Source: an uncultured Oscillospiraceae bacterium (lineage in GTDB: Bacteria; Bacillota; Clostridia; Oscillospirales; Oscillospiraceae). From it: DNA of 8,721 nucleotides. A model generated the notes under the pieces. That model ran no database searches and was not told where the DNA came from. It saw only the letters and a program-made list of their open reading frames with translations. The stretch's first letter is position 1. The number at the start of each line of letters is the position of its first letter. The stretch is taken from positions 1 through 8,721 of the forward strand of contig CAJUQN010000103.1 of the NCBI GenBank assembly GCA_910588625.1, in the 5' to 3' direction. A program made the position numbers and the translations under genes. Positions 4,407 to 8,721 of the stretch are shown here, in pieces.

Positions 4407-7104
4407 TGCACCTCCTTTCCGCCCGCAGGCGGCATATGGGGACAGGGGCAGCGCCCCTGCAAGTGCGCAAAATGTACATTTGCGCGATGCTTGCGGTCTC
4501 ACCGCCGCTGGCGGTGAGACCCTCCGGCCCCGCTGGGGCCGTACCAAGCGGTAGGAGGATTGAATTTGGGCGGGCGGTGCCCGCTCTCTGAACAGGGACC
4601 GCCTCACCGCTCCGCCTCCGAGCGAGGTTTTCTCGGCTTTGCGTCATAACGCTCAACAGGTACGCCATACAGTTTTTCGGTACATTTTCAAACTGAACCT
4701 CATGGGTCTCGCCCGCCTTGAGGTAGATGTCCTGGGTGTCCGGCTGCTTGATGGTGAAGCCGGGGGCGGGCTCCAGCTCTTTGATGCGGTACCAGCCGGT
4801 GTCAATGTGCTCCAGCACAATCTCGCCGCTGGCGTTGGTGTAATGGACGCCCAAATCATTCAGCTCGCCGGTGATGGTGTCGTCGCTGCCGCGCCAGATC
4901 TGGAACTTGACGTTGGCGATGGGGCTGTGGGTGACGCTGTCCACCTTCAGCACCTTCAAGGTAGGCTTGATGATGTTGGTGAGCTCGATGGTGGTGGTGT
5001 GGTTGGGCTCCAGCTGCACCACATGGACGGTGTCGTCATGGACATAGTTGGGAGCCGGGGTCACCTCGTAGACCTTGTAGGCTCCGGGCCGGAGGTTCTC
5101 CCAGAAAATCACGCCGTCCTTATCCGTCTGGCGCTGGTCGGTGAAGCCGCCGTCCACCTCCTCAATTTTGAAGGTGGCACCCGGAATGGGCTTGTTGGTC
5201 TGCTGGTCCAGCTTCAGCAGGCGGACGCCGGGGAGGGTGGAGTTGACAAAATCCACAACCACATCCTGGCCCTTTTCCGCGTCGATCCAGACGGTTTTGC
5301 GGTTGTTGGAGTCCAAAATGTACGGCTTGGGCACATCGGTCTCGGTGATCTCATAGCACCCGCTGGGCATGGCCTCCAGCACGGCCTTGCCATCCGCGCC
5401 AGTGACCACGTCGTTCTCATAGCCCAGGTTCACGCCCCGGATATGGAAGCTGGTGCCGGGGATGGGATCGCCGGTCTCCGTGTCCCGCTTCTGGATGGTC
5501 AGGCTGCGTTTGTGGTGGTTCATTTTCGTGACCACGATGGTCTGCTCTCCCTGCAGATCCTCGGCGTTGACGTGTACGCCTACCGGGGAGCGGTCGCAGT
5601 CGAAGCCTGCCGGGGCGGACACCTCGCGGAACTGATAGTAGCCCTCGGTGACGTTGGACACGGTGATGGTGCCGTCGGCCTTGGTTTCCTCGGTGCCGAT
5701 CACCTGTCCGTCCCGCAGAATAACGAAGATTGCCCCGGCCAAAGGCTGGCCGCTTTCATCCACTTTCTTGAGCTGGACCTTGACCTTGGAGCTGTTCTCA
5801 AAAATCAAGGAAATATCATGCTCCCCGTCCCAAACGAAGGGCTGCTTGACTTTGCTCACATCGGAGCTGAGAATATAGCCCTCGGGCGGAGTGATTTCTT
5901 CAGCGACATAGCTCCCAGTGGGCAGCTTGGAAAAATCCAGGTCCTCTTTCGAGATGTAGCCGCCGTCTTTGGTGGTGTACTCGCTGGTGAAGCTGCCGCC
6001 GTCGTCCAGCTTGACGCTGGTAATGCGGATAACAGCGCCGGGAATGCCCACGGTGGGATTGTCCGCGTCCACCTTGCGGATAGAACCGTCTCCGCTCTGG
6101 GGGATATCCGGCTCGTTAAAAAAGGTAAACACACTATTGGCGGAGCCGTTGGGCAGGACGGTCACCAGCTGGGAGGCGGTCTGGGCCACGTAGCCCTCCG
6201 GCACGGCCTCCTCGGTGATCATGTACTGGCCCGCAGTGAGGTTGTCCGCCTCTTTGGTGAGGGTGATAGCACCGTCCGCGCCGGTCTGGCGGGTGACAGA
6301 GAAGGCAGCGGGGTCGTTGGCGTTCTCGATCTTGAACGTCACCCCGGCCAGGGGCTTGTTAGTACCCGCCTCCAGCTTTTTCACGGTGAGCTGGACGGTG
6401 TCGATGACAGGCTCGTCGTCCGGCACGGCGATCAGCAGGTTCTGCATGGGAGTGCCGGACTGGCCCGCCAGCATCCAGGTCTGGGACTTGTCCCACTCGT
6501 AGATCCACAGATGGTAATTGAGGTAGTATTCCGGGTGGTCCAGCACGATGTTGACGCCGGCCGCAATATAGTCATAGGCGGAGTTGCCGGTGACTCCGCC
6601 GTCCGCGCTGTCGATGATGCTGTGGGTTCCGATTTTGCTCCAATCTGTGATGAAGGAGGACTGGCCGTAGGTATCATGGTAGAGGCGCATGGCGGCCACG
6701 AACTCCTCGGCGAAACTGCCGTAGGTGTGGGAATAGATGTAGGTGAGCAGCACCTTGAGGGAGGGGTGTGTGACCTCCTCCTTATAGTTCCACTTCTGCC
6801 CGTTGGCTGCGGGACCCAGGGTGCCGCGCTGGTATGCGCACAGGGCGCGGGTGGGACCGAAACCGGGCACATCCACCTGCTCGTCGAACACGTAGGGCAG
6901 GCCCACGTTGTTGATCACACTGCTGGCGGCCTTGTAGCGCACGGACTTGCCGCCGATTTTCATATAATCCGAGGACCGCTGGGTGATGGAGCCGGGGGCG
7001 CTGGACAGCCCGGCAGCGGCAAAGGCCGACAGGGGCAGGACACCCATGACGCACACCAGCGCCAGCAGCAGGGCGAGGGCACGTTTGGCAAAGCTGTGTT
7101 TCAA
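4399..7104 (-). CDS. Secreted SpaA/CnaB-repeat surface protein, C-terminally truncated
   Basis: This is a cell-surface protein made of isopeptide-type immunoglobulin-like domains, probably for adhesion or donor-recipient contact (inferred). Residues 1-30 (MKHSFAKRALALLLALVCVM, then GVLPLSAFAA) are a signal peptide. Residues 31 to about 240 form an N-terminal domain with ALCAYQRG. Then come six SpaA/CnaB domains starting near 242, 341, 443, 533, 623 and 718. Most carry the lysine strand (VKKLE, IRKVD, LKKVD, IQKRD, LLKLD, VLKVD), the middle Glu (TEEAVPEGY, EEITPPEGY, KELEPAPGF) and a closing Asn (FFNEP, FENSS, FVNST, LTNII, FENVP). After FENVP (about residue 810) the frame runs into the foreign tail and through the oriT-like spacer, giving about 90 spurious residues, and stops inside mobC (TAA 4401-4399). 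No LPXTG motif or membrane anchor remains. Translation starts at a TTG (7104), supported by GGAGGG at 7117-7112. Related ICE proteins, as I recall them, are longer. Confidence 0.85.
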   Translation of the reverse strand: MKHSFAKRALALLLALVCVMGVLPLSAFAAAGLSSAPGSITQRSSDYMKIGGKSVRYKAASSVINNVGLPYVFDEQVDVPGFGPTRALCAYQRGTLGPAANGQKWNYKEEVTHPSLKVLLTYIYSHTYGSFAEEFVAAMRLYHDTYGQSSFITDWSKIGTHSIIDSADGGVTGNSAYDYIAAGVNIVLDHPEYYLNYHLWIYEWDKSQTWMLAGQSGTPMQNLLIAVPDDEPVIDTVQLTVKKLEAGTNKPLAGVTFKIENANDPAAFSVTRQTGADGAITLTKEADNLTAGQYMITEEAVPEGYVAQTASQLVTVLPNGSANSVFTFFNEPDIPQSGDGSIRKVDADNPTVGIPGAVIRITSVKLDDGGSFTSEYTTKDGGYISKEDLDFSKLPTGSYVAEEITPPEGYILSSDVSKVKQPFVWDGEHDISLIFENSSKVKVQLKKVDESGQPLAGAIFVILRDGQVIGTEETKADGTITVSNVTEGYYQFREVSAPAGFDCDRSPVGVHVNAEDLQGEQTIVVTKMNHHKRSLTIQKRDTETGDPIPGTSFHIRGVNLGYENDVVTGADGKAVLEAMPSGCYEITETDVPKPYILDSNNRKTVWIDAEKGQDVVVDFVNSTLPGVRLLKLDQQTNKPIPGATFKIEEVDGGFTDQRQTDKDGVIFWENLRPGAYKVYEVTPAPNYVHDDTVHVVQLEPNHTTTIELTNIIKPTLKVLKVDSVTHSPIANVKFQIWRGSDDTITGELNDLGVHYTNASGEIVLEHIDTGWYRIKELEPAPGFTIKQPDTQDIYLKAGETHEVQFENVPKNCMAYLLSVMTQSRENLARRRSGEAVPVQRAGTARPNSILLPLGTAPAGPEGLTASGGETASIAQMYILRTCRGAAPVPICRLRAERRCNE
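4419..4584. other. Candidate transfer origin (oriT): hairpin-rich spacer upstream of mobC
   Basis: The spacer between the tail of the upstream gene (stop at 4606-4604) and mobC holds six inverted repeats, mostly with 3-base loops: CCGCC/GGCGG at 4419-4432, CAGGGGC/GCCCCTG at 4443-4459, GCGCAA/TTGCGC at 4465-4485, a 12-bp perfect stem at 4495-4521, GGCCCC/GGGGCC at 4526-4540 and GCGGGC/GCCCGC at 4570-4584. Just 3' of the second hairpin the plus strand reads CAAGTGCGCAAA (4460-4471), which contains the AAGTGCG^C core known from IncQ-type nic sites (RSF1010 TAAGTGCG^CCCT). In that family the nic also lies directly 3' of a hairpin. A cut between 4467 and 4468 would send the mob genes in last, the usual polarity. 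Caveat: the relaxase fragment looks MOBP, for which an RP4-like ATCCTG core would be expected. The nearest is AATCCTCC at 4561-4554 on the minus strand. Position next to mobC and the repeat density support an oriT; the exact nic is a guess. Confidence 0.6.
4495..4521. repeat. 12-bp perfect inverted repeat with 3-base loop
   Basis: GGTCTCACCGCC (4495-4506) and GGCGGTGAGACC (4510-4521) pair perfectly around GCT. It is the strongest hairpin of the proposed oriT. There is no T tract on either side, so it is not a normal terminator. It could be a MobC or relaxase binding site or a structural element of the transferred strand. Confidence 0.85.
4604..4678 (-). pseudogene. 3' tail of an unidentified ICE gene
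   Basis: In a frame different from the surface-protein ORF, the minus strand reads EKLYGVPVERYDAKPRKPRS, then EAER and a TGA stop at 4606-4604. This looks like the charged C-terminal end of a real protein, and it sits where another ICE gene would normally end just before the oriT-mobC region. The 5' part is absent: upstream of about 4675 the sequence is the SpaA-repeat gene. I do not recognise the family from so short a piece. Confidence 0.4.
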
Positions 7105-7131
7105 AATTGATCCCTCCAGTTGAAATGATGA

Positions 7132-7160
7132 AGGCCAGGCCGCGGTGTGCGGTCTGGCCT
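7132..7160. promoter_or_regulatory. Leader hairpin upstream of the surface-protein gene
   Basis: A 12-bp stem (7132-7143 with 7149-7160) with a 5-base loop and one mismatch (a G.U wobble on the plus strand) lies 14 bases before the GGAGGG of the surface-protein gene. No T run follows on either strand, so it is not a standard terminator. It could influence translation or mRNA stability, or be an end structure of the element. Confidence 0.45.
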
Positions 7161-7167
7161 CTATGGC

Positions 7168-7196
7168 TTGAATGGTCGGGGGACAGGTGGTATACT
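7168..7196 (+). promoter_or_regulatory. Possible plus-strand promoter without a recognisable gene
   Basis: TTGAAT (7168-7173), a 17-base spacer and TATACT (7191-7196) form a fair sigma-A promoter. The -10 box overlaps an inverted repeat GACAG (7182-7186) / CTGTC (7195-7199) that could be an operator. A GGAGG at 7217-7221 follows, but no ATG, GTG or TTG start sits at the right distance and no credible protein follows before the tRNA terminator. Confidence 0.35.
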
Positions 7197-7210
7197 GTCT
7201 AAAGCTGAAG

Positions 7211-7216
7211 ATTATA
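7211..7216 (-). promoter_or_regulatory. Possible -10 box for the surface-protein gene
   Basis: A perfect TATAAT stands on the minus strand at 7216-7211. The -35 region at normal spacing (GTTCCT) is poor. A start near 7204 would give a leader of about 100 bases containing the hairpin at 7160-7132 and the GGAGGG of the surface-protein gene. It faces the possible plus-strand promoter at 7168-7196. Confidence 0.35.
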
Positions 7217-7307
7217 GGAGGATTACCACCAAAAGGAACAGCGGGCGTTCCCGTTCCTCATCGCTCCCTGCCCCTTTTCTTGGTATCCGATTCCTCAGTT
7301 TTTCCTT

Positions 7308-7344
7308 AAAAAGTTCAAACCACAAAGCCTTGGCTTTGTGGTTT
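7308..7344 (-). terminator. Terminator of the tRNA-Ala transcript
   Basis: On the minus strand a 13-bp perfect stem (7344-7332 with 7329-7317) around a 2-base centre is followed by GAAC and then five T residues (7312-7308). It begins three bases after the tRNA CCA end, as expected for a factor-independent terminator of a single tRNA gene. Confidence 0.85.
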
Positions 7345-7347
7345 GTT

Positions 7348-7423
<76 letters not shown>

Positions 7424-7611
7424 ATCGCTGATTTTAACGTTTTTAAAAGTTCCAATTTATGGTATATTCGTAGGGATTTGCGCACTTATAAAAAGAACAA
7501 ATTGGGGTCCCCTGGTCATGTGCCCACCAAGTTACCAGTAAAACACCCCTTAAAATTTTGTCGTAATTCCAAAATATATGCGATTTGGCTTGGTTGCTTT
7601 AGCAACCATAA

Positions 7612-7644
7612 CCGCCAGCATCGCACAAAGTGCGATGCTGGCGG
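7612..7644. repeat. 14-bp perfect inverted repeat with 5-base loop
   Basis: CCGCCAGCATCGCA (7612-7625) and its exact reverse complement (7631-7644) flank CAAAG. The plus strand continues CGAAAAATTT, so there is no immediate T tract in that direction. On the minus strand a second hairpin (7607-7592) follows. It may be a bidirectional transcription barrier or a recombinase binding structure. Confidence 0.8.
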
Positions 7645-7687
7645 CGAAAAATTTGGGTTTTTCAAAGCGGGAGATGATTACTTCCCA

Positions 7688-7716
7688 TGGACAGACATAT
7701 ACAGAATTGCCATAAT
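7688..7716 (+). promoter_or_regulatory. Promoter of the tyrosine recombinase gene
   Basis: TGGACA (7688-7693), a 17-base spacer and CATAAT (7711-7716) each differ by one base from the sigma-A consensus. A transcript would start near 7723 and carry a 25-base leader with GGAGG (7736-7740) seven bases before the recombinase ATG. Confidence 0.7.
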
Positions 7717-7747
7717 GGAGAAATCTTTTAGAAATGGAGGCTTCATT

Positions 7748-8659
7748 ATGCAAGCATTGTCATCACTAATTGCCAAGTATCTTGAAACAGGTCAGTATGA
7801 AAAGCAGTTATCACCAGATACAATAAAGGCCTACCGTATTGACTTACGGCAATTTTCGGACTTCACGAAAGGTGTGTGGGCCGACAAAGATACGCTGGAT
7901 CGATACATCAAGTACCTCAATCAACATTTCGCCCCACGCTCTGTCAAGCGTAAATTAGCAAGTGTCCGCGCATTTTACCATGAGATGGAGATATCAGGAG
8001 AGCTGTCAGAGAATCCTTTTAACAAACTTCATATCCGCATCCATTCGCCGCAGCAGCTACCGCGGGTTATTCCCGAGCAAATCGTGCAGGCTCTTTTGCA
8101 AAGTGCCTATGACGCCTATACACCAGGACACCGGGAAGTTCTTCGGGATATCATGGTGCTGGAGCTCTTGTTCAGCACCGGACTTCGGGTGTCAGAATTA
8201 TGTGCGTTGTCACAGGACACTTTTCTGCTTAGTGAGGGTGGATTGAGACTTTTGGTGAAAGGGAAGGGCCGGAAAGAACGTGTACTACAAATTACAACGC
8301 CAGAATTGCTTCAAATTACGAAAACATATTGTGATATGTTTTCTAAAGAGATTCAAGAGCAAGGAGCCATCCTATTCAATCGGCGAGGACGCCCCCTTTC
8401 ACCGCAGTCGGTTCGACGAATTATCAACAAGTATTTAAATGAAATTGATGCGTCCAGCCATATAACTCCCCATATGTTTCGCCACACGTTTGCTACATCA
8501 CTTTTAGAAGCTGGAATGGACATACGATACATTCAGTCACTGTTGGGACACAGTTCCATATCCACCACGCAAATCTATACTCATGTAACTGCTCGGCAGC
8601 AGACCCTGCTACTGGCTGAGAAACATCCACGGGGTAAAATGACGTTCTCTCTCTATTGA
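7748..8659 (+). CDS. XerC/D-like tyrosine recombinase/integrase
   Basis: Tyrosine recombinases cut and rejoin DNA at specific sites through a covalent phosphotyrosine. The 303-residue product has a SAM-like N-terminal core-binding domain (about 1-95, with LSPDTIKAYRIDLRQFSDFT at 21-40). The catalytic domain follows, with every expected residue: Arg147 in STGLRVSELCAL, Lys173 in VKGKGRKERV, His242 and Arg245 in PHMFRHTFAT, His268 in LLGHSSISTTQ and the nucleophile Tyr277 in IYTH. Size and layout match XerC/XerD and stand-alone Xer-like recombinases rather than the longer Tn916-type integrases, since there is no arm-binding domain. The ATG at 7748 is chosen for its GGAGG (7736-7740); the frame is open back to 7343 only by chance, across the tRNA. 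The gene has its own promoter and is transcribed away from the ICE genes. It could serve an island, an invertible switch or a decayed element. Its target is unknown. Confidence 0.93.
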   Translation: MQALSSLIAKYLETGQYEKQLSPDTIKAYRIDLRQFSDFTKGVWADKDTLDRYIKYLNQHFAPRSVKRKLASVRAFYHEMEISGELSENPFNKLHIRIHSPQQLPRVIPEQIVQALLQSAYDAYTPGHREVLRDIMVLELLFSTGLRVSELCALSQDTFLLSEGGLRLLVKGKGRKERVLQITTPELLQITKTYCDMFSKEIQEQGAILFNRRGRPLSPQSVRRIINKYLNEIDASSHITPHMFRHTFATSLLEAGMDIRYIQSLLGHSSISTTQIYTHVTARQQTLLLAEKHPRGKMTFSLY

Positions 8660-8663
8660 TTGC

Positions 8664-8693
8664 TAAAGGCCGCCAGATATCTGGTGGCCTTTA
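8664..8693 (+). terminator. Possible terminator after the recombinase gene
   Basis: Five bases after the stop, TAAAGGCCGCCAGA pairs with TCTGGTGGCCTTTA around the palindromic centre CCAGATATCTGG, with one G.T wobble. The right arm ends in only three T residues followed by AACC, so termination may be weak. The near-symmetric A/T flanks would let it work in both directions. Confidence 0.55.
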
Positions 8694-8721
8694 ACCATTT
8701 GCAGGATAATCAGGAATTATC

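Larger units (their letters stand above)
7424..7747. other. Non-coding, AT-richer stretch between tRNA-Ala and the recombinase gene
   Basis: I see no gene here; the open frame through it is an extension of the recombinase frame across the tRNA. It holds a GGGG-T-CCCC palindrome (7504-7512), a GGTTGC/GCAACC hairpin (7592-7607), a 14-bp perfect hairpin (7612-7644) and the recombinase promoter at the right end. The base composition is visibly poorer in GC than the ICE genes. The tRNA promoter should lie in the left part, but I find no convincing -35/-10 pair. Confidence 0.6.

Noticed and set aside
4407..4607. 67-codon upstream extension of mobC
   Set aside because: It would translate the hairpin-rich spacer; the ATG at 4406 has an almost perfect ribosome binding site and gives the family start.
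4741..6380. Repetitive protein blocks that might suggest a diversity-generating or CRISPR-type repeat
   Set aside because: The repeats are diverged CnaB domains at protein level only; there are no near-identical DNA repeats with spacers and no reverse transcriptase.
4639..7110. 823-codon plus-strand open frame opposite the surface-protein gene
   Set aside because: It is the antisense shadow of the SpaA-repeat gene, Gly/Val/His/Asp-rich with no start signal or family resemblance; the minus strand has signal peptide, ribosome binding site and six recognisable domains.
8705..8721. GATAAT/ATTATC inverted repeat at the right edge
   Set aside because: Six bases per arm in AT-rich DNA and cut by the window end; not enough to call a site.

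Overview
The window looks like part of an integrative and conjugative element (ICE) of a GC-rich gut-type Clostridia (Oscillospiraceae-like) chromosome. The evidence is a Maff2 small membrane protein, a VirD4/TraG coupling ATPase, a MobC accessory protein, a MOBP-type relaxase N-terminus and a large secreted SpaA/CnaB-repeat protein. All are on the minus strand and form the kind of gene set carried by clostridial ICEs of the C. difficile CTn2 type. The genus is an inference from gene content and codon use only.

Read in the direction of ICE transcription (right to left), the layout is as follows. At 7104-4399 is a SpaA/CnaB-repeat surface protein whose recognisable part stops near 4675. At about 4678-4604 is the 3' tail of another, unidentified gene. 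At 4584-4419 is a non-coding spacer packed with short-loop hairpins, which I propose is the transfer origin (oriT). mobC follows at 4406-4083. Next is a two-gene cargo unit with its own promoter and terminator: a TM1586-type nitroreductase (4012-3344) and a DUF1349 protein (3334-2723). The relaxase starts at 2663 but keeps only about 117 residues. It is joined to a 75-codon fragment resembling the beta-rich part of large ICE membrane proteins, then to about 180 codons of an unrecognised protein. That in turn runs out of frame into a VirD4 gene that begins at its Walker A motif (1548-175). The start of a Maff2 gene (106-1) closes the window.

The most unusual property is this series of abrupt gene-to-gene junctions (near 4675, 2315, 2090 and 1548), all on one strand. 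They leave relaxase, coupling protein and surface protein broken while mobC, the oriT-like spacer and the cargo pair are intact. Either the ICE core is heavily rearranged and non-autonomous, or the assembly is chimeric here. The sequence alone cannot decide.

To the right of the ICE genes lie an intact tRNA-Ala(GGC) on the minus strand with a strong terminator (7423-7308), a 324-base AT-richer non-coding stretch with hairpins, and a complete 303-residue XerC/D-like tyrosine recombinase on the plus strand (7748-8659) with a good promoter, ribosome binding site and possible terminator. The tRNA 3' end faces the ICE, so it is a candidate attachment site. The recombinase lies on the opposite side of the tRNA and its link to the ICE is unproven.
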